This document shows positions 17,331 to 26,931 of a stretch of DNA of 64,000 nt, in pieces; positions within the stretch are counted from its first letter, which is position 1; each line of letters opens with the position of its first letter. This DNA is from Burkholderiales bacterium (lineage in GTDB: Bacteria > Pseudomonadota > Gammaproteobacteria > Burkholderiales > Burkholderiaceae_C), in the NCBI GenBank assembly GCA_947381415.1, contig CANCVB010000001.1:124001-188000 (forward strand). The letters run 5' to 3'. The notes beneath the pieces are model-generated. The model had not been told where the DNA came from, made no database searches, and worked only from the letters and a program-made list of their open reading frames with translations. Both the position numbers and the translations under genes were made by a program.

Positions 17331-19100
17331 TTAATGCGAAGGGTGATTTTGCAACAATTCCATGGCAACGGCTTCGCCCAGTTTGATGCCATCGACGGCT
17401 GCCGACAAAATGCCACCCGCATAGCCAGCACCCTCGCCACCAGGGTAGAGGCCGTGCATGTTTGGGCTTTGCAGGTCTTTGCCGCGCTCAATGCGCAAAG
17501 GCGAAGAGGTGCGTGTTTCTACACCGGTCAAGACCGCATCTGGCATGTCAAACCCTTTGATTTTTCGCCCAAACACCGGCAAGGCTTCACGCATCGCATC
17601 TGTGACAAAAGCGGGCAGCACATGGCGCAGATCGGTCATGTGCACACCCGGTTTGTAAGAGGGCACTACCTGTCCCAAGCTGGTGGATGCGCGGTCAGCC
17701 AGTAAGTCGCCTACCAATTGTGCAGGGGCGTGGTAGTTGGCGCCACCGGCTACGAATGCAGTTGATTCCAATTGTCTTTGCAACACCATGCCCGCCAAGG
17801 GATGAAAGCCATCGACGGTGTCTAGCGTGTCTAGGCGAACCGCGTTGCCAGTTTCTTGACCCAAGGTCGCTTCAAACGCGTCAGCATCGCTGGGGTAGTC
17901 GCGTGGGTCAATGCCCACCACCAAGCCAGCATTGGCGTTGCGTTCATTGCGTGAGTATTGGCTCATGCCATTGGTCACCACCCGACCTGTTTCGCTGGTG
18001 GCCGCCACCACTGTGCCACCTGGGCACATGCAAAAACTGTAGACAGCGCGGCCATTGCTGGCGTGATGGACCAGTTTGTAATCTGCGGCACCCAGCATCG
18101 GGTGACCTGCGTGCTGACCCCAGCGTGCGCGGTCAATCACCTGTTGTGGATGCTCAATCCGAACGCCGATAGAAAACGCTTTGGCTTGCATGGCCACTTG
18201 GTGGCGGTGCAGCATGGTGAAGCTGTCTCTGGCGCTGTGGCCCAGGGCCATGATCACCTTGTGTGCGGGCAAGGCATACTGCTCACCGGTGTCTTGTTTC
18301 AACACCTCAAGCGCTTGTAATTGGCGCTGGTCGTCGTAGTGGATGTCAATGACGCGTTGGGCAAACCGCACCTCGCCACCCAGGCGAATAATCTCTGCGC
18401 GCAAGCCTTCGACCACCTTGACCAATTTGAAGGTGCCAATGTGGGGATGTGCGGCCCACAAGATTTCTTCTGGCGCACCAAAGCGCACGAATTCATCCAT
18501 GACCTTGCGACCCAAGTGTCTGGGATCTTTGATTTGGCTGTAGAGCTTGCCATCGGAAAAGGTGCCCGCACCCCCTTCGCCAAACTGCACATTGCTTTCA
18601 GGCTTCAAAACAGACTTGCGCCACAGCCCCCAGGTGTCTTGGGTTCGCTGACGCACCGCTTGGCCACGTTCAATGACGATGGGATTTAAGCCCATTTGCG
18701 CCAAGACCAATGCGGCAAAGATGCCGCAAGGACCAAAACCCACCACCACCGGCCGCACCGGGCGCAGGCTTGCCCAATCAGACGGTGCTTGCACAGGCGC
18801 TCGCCATTGCATGTCTGGGGTCAATTGGATGTGCGGATGCTGGGCGTACTTGTCGATGAGACGACGTTCTTGCAAAGTGTCATGCAATTGCACATCAACG
18901 ATATACACCACTTGCAGTTTTTGGCGTGCGTCAAAACTTCGCTTGAACACATGCCAGTGCGCGATCTCGTCTAAAGCAATGCCGAGTGTGCGCGCCACCA
19001 AGGGAGCGAGTGTGGGTGGGTACAGGGGCGGCGGTGATACAGCGTCAATCGGGTTGAATGCACCATCCAGTGGCAACTTGAGTTCAGACAGCCGAATCAT
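17331..19100 (-). CDS. NAD(P)/FAD-dependent oxidoreductase
   Basis: 589 residues of the large uncharacterised FAD-utilising dehydrogenase family. An N-terminal segment of about 100 residues precedes a dinucleotide-binding motif [14 protein letters not shown], then the typical [17 protein letters not shown] and a C-terminal [19 protein letters not shown]. The substrate is unknown. It overlaps the acyltransferase stop by four bases and is followed closely by cysK. Confidence 0.88.
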   Translation of the reverse strand: MIRLSELKLPLDGAFNPIDAVSPPPLYPPTLAPLVARTLGIALDEIAHWHVFKRSFDARQKLQVVYIVDVQLHDTLQERRLIDKYAQHPHIQLTPDMQWRAPVQAPSDWASLRPVRPVVVGFGPCGIFAALVLAQMGLNPIVIERGQAVRQRTQDTWGLWRKSVLKPESNVQFGEGGAGTFSDGKLYSQIKDPRHLGRKVMDEFVRFGAPEEILWAAHPHIGTFKLVKVVEGLRAEIIRLGGEVRFAQRVIDIHYDDQRQLQALEVLKQDTGEQYALPAHKVIMALGHSARDSFTMLHRHQVAMQAKAFSIGVRIEHPQQVIDRARWGQHAGHPMLGAADYKLVHHASNGRAVYSFCMCPGGTVVAATSETGRVVTNGMSQYSRNERNANAGLVVGIDPRDYPSDADAFEATLGQETGNAVRLDTLDTVDGFHPLAGMVLQRQLESTAFVAGGANYHAPAQLVGDLLADRASTSLGQVVPSYKPGVHMTDLRHVLPAFVTDAMREALPVFGRKIKGFDMPDAVLTGVETRTSSPLRIERGKDLQSPNMHGLYPGGEGAGYAGGILSAAVDGIKLGEAVAMELLQNHPSH

Positions 19101-21052
19101 GGGTGCGATGCATCAATCAAAGGCAGCAACTCTGCAGCCATGAGCATGCCTGCGTGGTCTGAAATATGGTCCCCATAACTGTACAAAAACTTGCCTTCTT
19201 TGGAAATGGTGCACATGTCTGCAGGTATGTCACACAGCAAAGGCAGGGGGTCGTAAACCAACAAACTCGGGTTGTCATGTTTCAACTTGGTGATGAATTC
19301 TTGGTACGCTGCCGTGCCTTTGAGGTGATCGGTAAAGCGCAGTTGGCAGGCAGGATTTTGTTGACGCTGCAACACCGTGTTGAGCCAGTCAAAGCGGGTC
19401 AAGCCACCGCTGATGCAACTGTTGGGGTCAGGCAATGTGGGGTTATCAACGACAAACACCACGGCTTTGCCTGAATCTTGCCAATGCTTGACCATCTGTG
19501 AATAGGTGGCGACGTTTTTGTCGATGTCTTCTGCGCTGGTGTGTTGGGCAATCAAACCGGTTTGCGCATCGAGTCTGAACATGCCTCTTAAGGCATTGGC
19601 CAAAACCACCACTTTCACATTCGGGTTGGCGTCAATGGCATCGTAGGCGGCTCGGTTAACGGGCGCGTTCTCACCCGACAAAAGATTGACAGGTCCGATC
19701 ATGGCCCAACTTTTCATCGCATCAGACGAGCGTATCAAGCTGTAAACCAGCGCTTCACCTTTGCTGTCACCCAACAGCACATGCGTAGGCGGCTGTATCT
19801 TGCCATCTTGAAAGCACCACATCACCAGGTGTTGTTGCTGCGAAGGCAGGGTACAACTGGGTGTCAAAGTGCCGCGCTCAGCCCCTACTACCAAGGTTGA
19901 TGGGTCGGCATTGAGCATGCCGTGGTGCCGAAATTTCAACCCATCCAAGCGGTTGATGGCATGCGACATCAACAACACAGCGACCATCCATGCACTCAGC
20001 CAAAGGACAGCGCGGGGATAGCCTTGGCCCCGGCGTATGGGTTGTTCGACAAAGCGGTAGGTGAGATAGGCCAGCACAAAACCCAAGGCGACCAAGCCTA
20101 AGCGAACCTCTGGTGATGGTGTTTGTGAGGCCAAGATGCGGGCAAACGAAAGCAAAGGCCAGTGCCATAAATACAGCGGATAGCTGATCAAACCAATGGC
20201 TACCAAGGGGCGCGATGCCAACCAAACACTGTTGAGACTGCTGTTCATGCCTGCCAACAAAACCAGGGCAGCACCAGTGACCGGGATGAATGCCCAAAAG
20301 CCTGGAAAAGCCATGTCTTTGTCAAAGAAAACAGCGGCACCCAGTATCAAGGCCAAGCCCCACCATCCTGCGGGGTTGCGCCAAGCGCGGGCCAAACGCG
20401 GGTTGTTCATCAAGGCAATAGCCAACGATGCACCCAGCAATAACTCCCAACTGCGGCTCAAGGGCGAATAAAAATCGCGTGCCAAATCGCCTTTGAACAC
20501 CAGCCAAAAACTGTAGCCAATGGAAGACGCCATCAACAGCAAGAGCACTTGCAATGACCAACGCGGAATGCGCTTGAACAAGAGCAGCAACAAAGGCCAA
20601 AGCAAGTAGAACTGTTCTTCAATCTCTAGCGACCACAAATGCAACATGGGTTTGGTATCGGCGGCATTGTCAAAATAACCCGCTTCCCGCAGCAGCATGA
20701 AGTTGGTTAAAAAGACTGCGCTGCTCCCGGTGTGTTTGGCGAGTTGTTTGTACTCAATGAAATTCAGGCACAGCCACCCAGCCAACAAGCCAAAACCTAA
20801 AACCAACGACAGGGCTGGAAAAATTCGACGCACTCGCCTGGCGTAAAAATGGCGAAGGCTAAAGCTTTGGTCACGCAGGTCGCGCAATACCAAGCCAGTG
20901 ATGAGGTAACCGGAAATCACAAAAAAAACATCCACGCCGACAAAGCCGCCGCTGAGGAAGTCTGGAAAAGCGTGAAATACAACGACGATCAGTACCGCGA
21001 TGGCACGCAAGCCATCTATGTCGGGTCTGTAATCGGGGACTTGCTGCGAAAT
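19097..21052 (-). CDS. Acyltransferase 3 / SGNH family membrane protein (O-antigen or LPS acetylation type)
   Basis: About 651 residues. The acyltransferase-3 domain spans roughly residues 5-350 with about ten membrane helices and the motifs VVVFHAFP, FFVISGYLI and HLWSLEIEEQFYLLWP. The C-terminal SGNH hydrolase-like domain starts near LLGDSKGEAL. Such proteins O-acetylate surface polysaccharides. No ATG, GTG or TTG lies before the conserved YRPDIDGLRA. An ATT at 21052 with GAGG seven bases upstream would give MSQQVPDYRPDIDGLRA, a canonical N-terminus. A TTG at 21010 would cut into the motif. Confidence 0.9.
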   Translation of the reverse strand: MSQQVPDYRPDIDGLRAIAVLIVVVFHAFPDFLSGGFVGVDVFFVISGYLITGLVLRDLRDQSFSLRHFYARRVRRIFPALSLVLGFGLLAGWLCLNFIEYKQLAKHTGSSAVFLTNFMLLREAGYFDNAADTKPMLHLWSLEIEEQFYLLWPLLLLLFKRIPRWSLQVLLLLMASSIGYSFWLVFKGDLARDFYSPLSRSWELLLGASLAIALMNNPRLARAWRNPAGWWGLALILGAAVFFDKDMAFPGFWAFIPVTGAALVLLAGMNSSLNSVWLASRPLVAIGLISYPLYLWHWPLLSFARILASQTPSPEVRLGLVALGFVLAYLTYRFVEQPIRRGQGYPRAVLWLSAWMVAVLLMSHAINRLDGLKFRHHGMLNADPSTLVVGAERGTLTPSCTLPSQQQHLVMWCFQDGKIQPPTHVLLGDSKGEALVYSLIRSSDAMKSWAMIGPVNLLSGENAPVNRAAYDAIDANPNVKVVVLANALRGMFRLDAQTGLIAQHTSAEDIDKNVATYSQMVKHWQDSGKAVVFVVDNPTLPDPNSCISGGLTRFDWLNTVLQRQQNPACQLRFTDHLKGTAAYQEFITKLKHDNPSLLVYDPLPLLCDIPADMCTISKEGKFLYSYGDHISDHAGMLMAAELLPLIDASHP

Positions 21053-21107
21053 AACGGCGCCTCGTTTGTTCTGTGACTTCGCACGGTCAATGCCGTGGCT
21101 AGGCTAG

Positions 21108-21133
21108 ATCATAGACCGATGGATAATCCTTTT
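21108..21133 (+). promoter_or_regulatory. Promoter of the RNase P RNA gene
   Basis: GATAAT at 21122-21127 lies seven bases before the expected RNA start at 21134. The -35 region is not clear. On the minus strand TATGAT (21113-21108) could serve the divergent acyltransferase gene. Confidence 0.45.
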
Positions 21134-21468
21134 GTGAAGCTCGCTAGGCCGTCGCTGGTGCAAGGGCAGAAATGCCGCACTGGAGGAACGTCCGGACTGC
21201 ACAGGACAGCGCAGGAGGTAACACCTCTCCACCGTGAGGTGAGGATCAGAGCAACAGAGACGAGTCAGCCTGCGTGCTTGCATGTGGGTTGGGTGAAACG
21301 GGCAATCTCTGCGCGCAGCAATACCAAGTAGGCCAACGTTGAGGCGGTTCGCTGAGTTGGCGGGTAGGTAGCACCGAGCCGGGTGGGCGACCCTCGGCCC
21401 AGAGGAATGACGGTCACATGGCGGGAAACCGCTGTGCACAGAATCCGGCGTATCGGCGGGCTTCACAC
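21134..21468 (+). ncRNA. rnpB: RNase P RNA, bacterial class A
   Basis: The stretch has the universally conserved GGAGGAACGTCCGGACT near 21182, the AGAG/AACAGAGA element near 21248, and the 3' ACAGAATCCGG element near 21438. The 5' GTGAAGCTCGC pairs with the 3' GGCGGGCTTCAC to form helix P1, which sets both ends. Length of about 335 nt is normal for class A. It is the catalytic RNA that trims tRNA 5' ends. A T run follows directly. Confidence 0.95.
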
Positions 21469-21487
21469 TTTTTTGAATTGAACTTAC

Positions 21488-22726
21488 ATGCAAATAAACC
21501 GTTCTGTTTGGCAAGATCAATGGCAACGTTTGAATGTGTTCTGCGTTTCATTCTTGGCTGTTTCGGTCAGCCTTGGGGTCGCGGTGGTATCCCTTGCCAA
21601 GTTGTTGCTCTTGGTCGCGGTGCTGGGACAACTGGTATTGGATGTCAAAAACCGAAGCTTTCCTGCATTCAAAGACTGGCCCAGAGTAACTTGGTGGGTT
21701 GTACTGGCTATGGTCTGGATGACTTTGAGTGTGTTGTGGACAGAGGCTAGCAGTGCTGAAGCCTTGGCTGGATGGGGGCGACACAGTCGCCTTCTGTGGC
21801 TATTGGCGATGTTGTATTTGCTCAGAACACCAGCGCAAGCCTTGTTGACACTCAAGTGGTTTGTGGTTGGGATGACCCTCATGCTGCTGTCCTCTTGGGC
21901 TTTGGTGGCGGGTTTGCCTGTTCCGTGGGCAACTGCCAAGGGCTTGCCTTCGCTCGGCATCGTGCATGGAAGCACTTTGGAGCAGCCCATATTGATTACC
22001 TTGTTAGTGGTGGTGTTGTGGTTTATGCGCGGCCATTGGCCTCAGGGCCGCTGGCGTTGGGTACCCATCAGCATCTTGCTATTGGCGGTGATCAACGTAT
22101 TTTTTGTGATGACAGGGCGCAGTGGTTTTTTGGTCATGTTGATATTTTTCTTCATGGCGGTATGGTGGCAAATGCGTCCTCCATGGCGCTGGTTAGCAAC
22201 AGGTGTACCGCTTCTTTTAGTGGCTTTGCTGATGATTTTTTCACCCAGATTTCAACAACGAACACAAGAAATCTCCAGTGATGTTCTCAGTTATCGCCAA
22301 GGCAGCATTGAAACCTCACAAGCCCAGCGATTGGACTATTGGCACCGTTCAGTCTTGGCTGTTGCAGAAAAACCTCTAGCAGGTCACGGGGTCGGAAGCT
22401 GGCTGACGACCTACCACAGACTGGGTGGTTTACAAGCAAAAGCGCCTTCCAATCCCCATCAGCAGTATTTATTGTGGGCCGTTGAAGGGGGGGGGATAGG
22501 CTTGCTGCTTTTCCTGGGCATATTGTTGTCTCAATACAAAGATGCACAAGATGTATCGCGCCCTGCCAAGCAAGCTTTGTGGACAGTCACCACCATTGCA
22601 GCAGTGATGGGTTTGATGAACTGCCCCTATTTTGGCGCTGGGATGGGAGAGTGCTTGTTGTATTTAACTGCCAGCTTGTGGGTGCTGGGACAACAAAAAA
22701 ATCAAGCCAACTCATTGACCCGATAA
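21488..22726 (+). CDS. O-antigen ligase family membrane protein
   Basis: 412 residues with about ten to eleven predicted membrane helices and the Wzy_C signature around GHGVGSW...NPHQQYLLWAVEGG, including the catalytic-type His. Members attach O-antigen or another undecaprenyl-linked glycan to lipid A core or to protein; which applies here is not evident. It lies 20 bases after rnpB and overlaps the end of the convergent Nudix/MBL gene by 15 bp. Confidence 0.85.
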   Translation: MQINRSVWQDQWQRLNVFCVSFLAVSVSLGVAVVSLAKLLLLVAVLGQLVLDVKNRSFPAFKDWPRVTWWVVLAMVWMTLSVLWTEASSAEALAGWGRHSRLLWLLAMLYLLRTPAQALLTLKWFVVGMTLMLLSSWALVAGLPVPWATAKGLPSLGIVHGSTLEQPILITLLVVVLWFMRGHWPQGRWRWVPISILLLAVINVFFVMTGRSGFLVMLIFFFMAVWWQMRPPWRWLATGVPLLLVALLMIFSPRFQQRTQEISSDVLSYRQGSIETSQAQRLDYWHRSVLAVAEKPLAGHGVGSWLTTYHRLGGLQAKAPSNPHQQYLLWAVEGGGIGLLLFLGILLSQYKDAQDVSRPAKQALWTVTTIAAVMGLMNCPYFGAGMGECLLYLTASLWVLGQQKNQANSLTR

Positions 22727-24364
22727 GTGCGCCACATGCGCTTGCAAGGACCGTATCGCGACAGGCCACAGGGCTTCGGGTACATCATCGTAGGCCAGTG
22801 GTAACCAGTCTTGCAAAGATCCATTGGGCAAAGATTGCATGGCGCGTCGCACTTTGTCTTCGCGTTTTAAGCGGTGCGCTTTCAAACGCGCGATGCAGTC
22901 GACGGCGCTGTAAGGCTCAGCCCACAGGTTGCCCAGCACGTAGCCATGCGCTGGCAAGATAAATTGCACATGCCACTGTTGACAGGCCACAATCAACTTG
23001 TCTAGTGAAGCCAAATAGTCGCCCATGTGTCCGTCAGGCGGGTCGACAACGGTTGTGCTGCCATTCAAGACATGGTCACCACTGAAGAGCAAACCATCTT
23101 CTTGCAATAGCAAACACAGGTGGTTTGCCGCATGGCCTCGGGTGTGGATCACTCGCAAAGTATGTGTTTCTGCGTCACTGTGCAAAACCACTGTTTCGCC
23201 ATCATGTAGCACGGTGTCAGGAACAAATTCACTGTGTGCACGCGCATGGGCAGATGAAGGCAAACCCATGACTTGCACAGTACAGCCTGCGTCTGCGCAT
23301 AGGTTCTTCAGCAACCAAGCCGCGGGCGAGTGGTCTGGGTGTGAATGGGTACAGATGATGGCGCGAATATCACCGCCACAAGCCCGCCACAGGCGTTGCA
23401 CATGTTCTGCGTCTGGCGGTCCTGGGTCTACCACCACATAACCACTTTGGGTATCTCCAATCAGATAACTGTTGGTACCTGGTCCGGTCATCATGCTGGG
23501 ATTGGGCGCGGTCAAGCGCTGAACATGTGTCAACAAGCGCACAGGGGTGTGTGATTGCCAATCTAAAGCATGCACGATTTGACCATCGGGGCAGGTCAGC
23601 GCAAGCTCACCAAAGGGCGGTTCATGTTCCATGAAGCGCGCATCCTTGCCTTCTAGCAACCCCGCCCGTGGGCAACTGTGAAACCACGGTTGTTCATTGG
23701 CGCATGCGGCCAACACACTGTCAACACTGGCATAGCTTTGCAGTTTTTCAAGGGTGCGAATGGTGGGGAAGATGATGAAGAAGTCGCCAGAGGCATGGCG
23801 TTGCAGTGCCGATGAAGGACTTACCCACACAGGTTCAAATTGCTCTTTTTCATCTGCGACAGGTATTTGCCCGTCTGGCATGCGTGCCACCAAAAATGGC
23901 ACATCAAAGCGCTTGGGAAGGTCACGGTCGGTGACCCAATGAGCCAAAACATAGACCTCGTCAGCACAGAGTTTCAAGCCATGGGCAGCACATTGTTCTG
24001 CAAAAGCGGTTTGTCGCGATATTGCTGCTTGGGTTTTGGCTGTAACGGGGGTGCCATCGGAGTGTCTGGCGAGGAGCACGCCCAACTCTTCAAAACTTTC
24101 CCGGATGGCTGCAATGGCTTGGGTTAAGCGCAGGTCATCTTGGGTGGCTCGACGGTGCGCCAACGGGTGACTTGTTGCATCGGCGGCATCTATGCCGCCA
24201 CCGGGGAACACATAAGCGCCGGGAGCAAAGCTGGCTTTGAGCGAGCGGCGTGTCATCAGCACTTCAATCCCGTTGGGTGCGTCACGCAACAACAACACTG
24301 TTGCGGCAGGCAGGGGTTGGGCGGGTGTTCGGGGAGGGTGGAGTTGCAAATGGGTGCGGACCAT
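22712..24364 (-). CDS. Nudix hydrolase / metallo-beta-lactamase fusion protein
   Basis: 550 residues. The N-terminal half carries a Nudix-like fold with YVFPGGGIDAAD and AAIRESFEELGVLLA, a recognisable but degenerate Nudix box. The C-terminal half is a metallo-beta-lactamase fold with CTHSHPDHSPA, HTRGHAANH and FSGDHVL as metal-binding motifs. Proteins with both parts are known in Burkholderiales and usually annotated only as MBL hydrolase. The substrate is unknown; hydrolysis of CoA or nucleotide derivatives is a guess. Confidence 0.85.
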   Translation of the reverse strand: MVRTHLQLHPPRTPAQPLPAATVLLLRDAPNGIEVLMTRRSLKASFAPGAYVFPGGGIDAADATSHPLAHRRATQDDLRLTQAIAAIRESFEELGVLLARHSDGTPVTAKTQAAISRQTAFAEQCAAHGLKLCADEVYVLAHWVTDRDLPKRFDVPFLVARMPDGQIPVADEKEQFEPVWVSPSSALQRHASGDFFIIFPTIRTLEKLQSYASVDSVLAACANEQPWFHSCPRAGLLEGKDARFMEHEPPFGELALTCPDGQIVHALDWQSHTPVRLLTHVQRLTAPNPSMMTGPGTNSYLIGDTQSGYVVVDPGPPDAEHVQRLWRACGGDIRAIICTHSHPDHSPAAWLLKNLCADAGCTVQVMGLPSSAHARAHSEFVPDTVLHDGETVVLHSDAETHTLRVIHTRGHAANHLCLLLQEDGLLFSGDHVLNGSTTVVDPPDGHMGDYLASLDKLIVACQQWHVQFILPAHGYVLGNLWAEPYSAVDCIARLKAHRLKREDKVRRAMQSLPNGSLQDWLPLAYDDVPEALWPVAIRSLQAHVAHLSGQ

Positions 24365-24395
24365 GGCGTCATTATGACAAGGCGATAATCAGGCC

Positions 24396-25256
24396 ATGCG
24401 CATACGATTTACCAAAATGCAAGGTGCTGGCAACGACTTTGTGGTGCTGGATGAAACCCAAGGTTTGTTGGGCCTGACACCTGCACACTACCGTTTCATG
24501 GCTGATCGCCATTTCGGCGTGGGTGCAGACCAGATACTTTCTGTTCGCCCTTCCACCTCTGCTGAGGCGGATTTTGCGTATGTCATTCACAACAGTGACG
24601 GCGGCGAAGTAGAGCATTGCGGCAACGGCGCCAGGTGTTTTGTGCGTTATGTGCGTGCCAAAGGTTTGACAGAAAAAACCACAGTCAAAGTACAAGTGCA
24701 TGGCGGCATCATTACCTTAAGTGAGTTGTCTGATGGTTCTGTGCAAGTAGACATGGGGCCGCCAGTCTTTGATTTGCCGCGGGTGCCTTTTGATGCCGCC
24801 CATGCCACGGCTGTGACAGGACCTTCGGACTTGCTTTGGCAACTGGCCTTGCCTACTCAGGAAAGCGTTGAAGTGGCGGTGCTTTCCATGGGAAACCCAC
24901 ATGCGGTCACGCGGGTGGATGACGTTGCCACGGCTGCCGTGGCGACATGGGGTCCTTGGATTGAAAACCACGCGGCTTTCCCTCAACGGGTGAACGCAGG
25001 TTTCTTGCAAGTGGTTTCGCGCTCAGCGGTGAAGCTGCGTGTGTACGAGCGCGGAGCGGGTGAGACCTTGGCCTGCGGCACCGGTGCGTGTGCTGCCGTG
25101 GTGGCAGGTATACAGCAGGGTTGGTTAGATTCCAAGGTTCAAGTCCACACCCACGGCGGTGTGCTCACCATTGAATGGCATGGTGAACGCTCTGGCGTGA
25201 GTATGAGTGGACCGGCCACAACTGTTTTTTCTGGCGAGATGGAGATTCCTGAATGA
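24396..25256 (+). CDS. dapF: Diaminopimelate epimerase
   Basis: 286 residues with the two catalytic cysteines in [10 protein letters not shown] and [10 protein letters not shown]. It interconverts LL- and meso-diaminopimelate, feeding lysine and the MurE substrate. It overlaps the DUF484 gene by four bases and starts a dapF-DUF484-xerC-rlmI run. Confidence 0.97.
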   Translation: MRIRFTKMQGAGNDFVVLDETQGLLGLTPAHYRFMADRHFGVGADQILSVRPSTSAEADFAYVIHNSDGGEVEHCGNGARCFVRYVRAKGLTEKTTVKVQVHGGIITLSELSDGSVQVDMGPPVFDLPRVPFDAAHATAVTGPSDLLWQLALPTQESVEVAVLSMGNPHAVTRVDDVATAAVATWGPWIENHAAFPQRVNAGFLQVVSRSAVKLRVYERGAGETLACGTGACAAVVAGIQQGWLDSKVQVHTHGGVLTIEWHGERSGVSMSGPATTVFSGEMEIPE

Positions 25257-25972
25257 CCAATGCAATTCCACCCATCACTGAGGACGACATCGCCCATTTT
25301 TTGGTGAATACCCCAGATTTTTTTGAACGCCACGCGCAGATTCTCTCTAGCGTTCGCTTTGTCAGCCCACACGGTCAACGCGCAGTGAGTTTGCAAGAAC
25401 GTCAAGCCGATATGTTGCGGGAAAAAATTCGCGCACTCGAGTTGCGCATGATGGAGATGATTCGCAATGGCAACGACAACGCTGTTTTGGCAGATCGTTT
25501 GCACCGGTGGTCGCAAAGTTTGTTGATGACCCAACACCCAGCGGACCTGCCAAGCATCATTGTGGATGAAATTCAACACCATTTCATGGTGCCTCAGGTG
25601 GCCATTCGTGTTTGGCGCGTGAGAGAGGCTTTTCAGATTGAACCTTTTGCCCAAGGTGTCAGCGATGAGGTCAAAGCCTTTGCCCATGGCTTGCGAGCAC
25701 CCTACTGCGGCGCCAATGCCGACTTTGAAGCGGTTCAATGGTTGGCGCATCCGCATGAGGCGCAGTCCGTAGCCTTGCTGAGCTTGCGAAGCACCGATTC
25801 ACCTTGGGCCAATCCCGAGACTGCAGAGAGTGCTGCGCCCGCCGAAGACAGCAGCTTGGGTTTATTGGTGTTGGCATCCCCTGACCCGCAAAGATTTCAT
25901 TCTTCTATGGGCACGGACTTGCTCAGTCGCATTGCTGATCTGGCGAGTGCGGCATTGAGCCGGTTGCGTTAA
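25253..25972 (+). CDS. DUF484 family protein
   Basis: 239 residues with the family start [20 protein letters not shown] and [25 protein letters not shown], then a GAF-like domain. Function is unknown. The same neighbours, dapF and xerC, flank DUF484 genes in many proteobacteria, which supports the call. Confidence 0.92.
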   Translation: MTNAIPPITEDDIAHFLVNTPDFFERHAQILSSVRFVSPHGQRAVSLQERQADMLREKIRALELRMMEMIRNGNDNAVLADRLHRWSQSLLMTQHPADLPSIIVDEIQHHFMVPQVAIRVWRVREAFQIEPFAQGVSDEVKAFAHGLRAPYCGANADFEAVQWLAHPHEAQSVALLSLRSTDSPWANPETAESAAPAEDSSLGLLVLASPDPQRFHSSMGTDLLSRIADLASAALSRLR

Positions 25973-25989
25973 ACCTGTTGACCACCGGC

Positions 25990-26931
25990 ATGACTTGTGA
26001 CGCAGCGTTGATTGAGCGGTATGTGTCGCACATTCGTTTCGAGAAACGTCTGGCTGCCAGGACAGTGGCGCTTTACACCGAAGATTTACACAAATTAACC
26101 GCGTTAGCGAAGCAGGCGGGCATCGCCGATGTGACACTTATTGATGCCACCCATCTCCGGCGTTGGATGGCGCACATGCATGCCAGCGGCAGAAGCCCAC
26201 GCGGTATTGCACTTATTGTGTCGGGATGGCGAGGTTTTTTTAACTGGCTTGGCAAGGAGGGATTGATTCAAGCCAATCCCTTATCGGGTTTACGTGCCCC
26301 GAAGGCGACCAAACCTTTGCCAAAAGCTTTGAATGTGGATGATGCGGTGCACCTTGCACAACATCGACCCACGGATACAGACCCATGGTTGCAAGCACGC
26401 GATAGCGCCATGGTCGAGTTGCTTTACAGCAGTGGCCTGCGGGTGGGTGAATTGATCGGTTTAGATGTGCAAGCCAGTCCACACGCCAAGGGATGGATAG
26501 ATCTTTGCGCGGGTGAAGCGCATGTCTACGGCAAAGGCTCCAAGCGTAGAAGTGTTCCCGTTGGTCAGCAAGCTTTAACTTGTCTCAAAGCATGGTTGGC
26601 TGTCCGTGCAACTGGCTTGCCAGCCAGTGCGCTTGAACCCCAGGCCTTGTTTGTGGGTCAAAGAGGCACACGACTGAGCGCGCAAGCTGTGTGGCAACGT
26701 TTGCGTTTAAGAGGTCTGCAAGCCGGTATTGCCACACCTGTTCATCCCCATATGCTGAGACATTCTTTTGCCAGCCATATGCTGCAGTCCAGTGGTGACT
26801 TGCGTGGCGTTCAAGAATTACTGGGACACGCCAATATCAGTACCACACAGGTTTATACGCGTTTAGATTACCAACATTTGGCTAAGACCTATGACGCAGC
26901 CCATCCACGTGCGCGCAAGAAAGCCCCATGA
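25990..26931 (+). CDS. xerC: Site-specific tyrosine recombinase XerC
   Basis: About 313 residues, the normal Xer length, with an N-terminal SAM-like domain and catalytic residues in SSGLRVGEL, YGKGSKRR, HMLRHSFASHML, LLGHANISTTQVYTRL. XerC and XerD resolve chromosome dimers at dif. All five positions are canonical, unlike the recombinase at 4660. The ATG at 25990 was preferred; a TTG at 25978 is possible. Its context dapF-DUF484-xerC supports the housekeeping role. Confidence 0.93.
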   Translation: MTCDAALIERYVSHIRFEKRLAARTVALYTEDLHKLTALAKQAGIADVTLIDATHLRRWMAHMHASGRSPRGIALIVSGWRGFFNWLGKEGLIQANPLSGLRAPKATKPLPKALNVDDAVHLAQHRPTDTDPWLQARDSAMVELLYSSGLRVGELIGLDVQASPHAKGWIDLCAGEAHVYGKGSKRRSVPVGQQALTCLKAWLAVRATGLPASALEPQALFVGQRGTRLSAQAVWQRLRLRGLQAGIATPVHPHMLRHSFASHMLQSSGDLRGVQELLGHANISTTQVYTRLDYQHLAKTYDAAHPRARKKAP

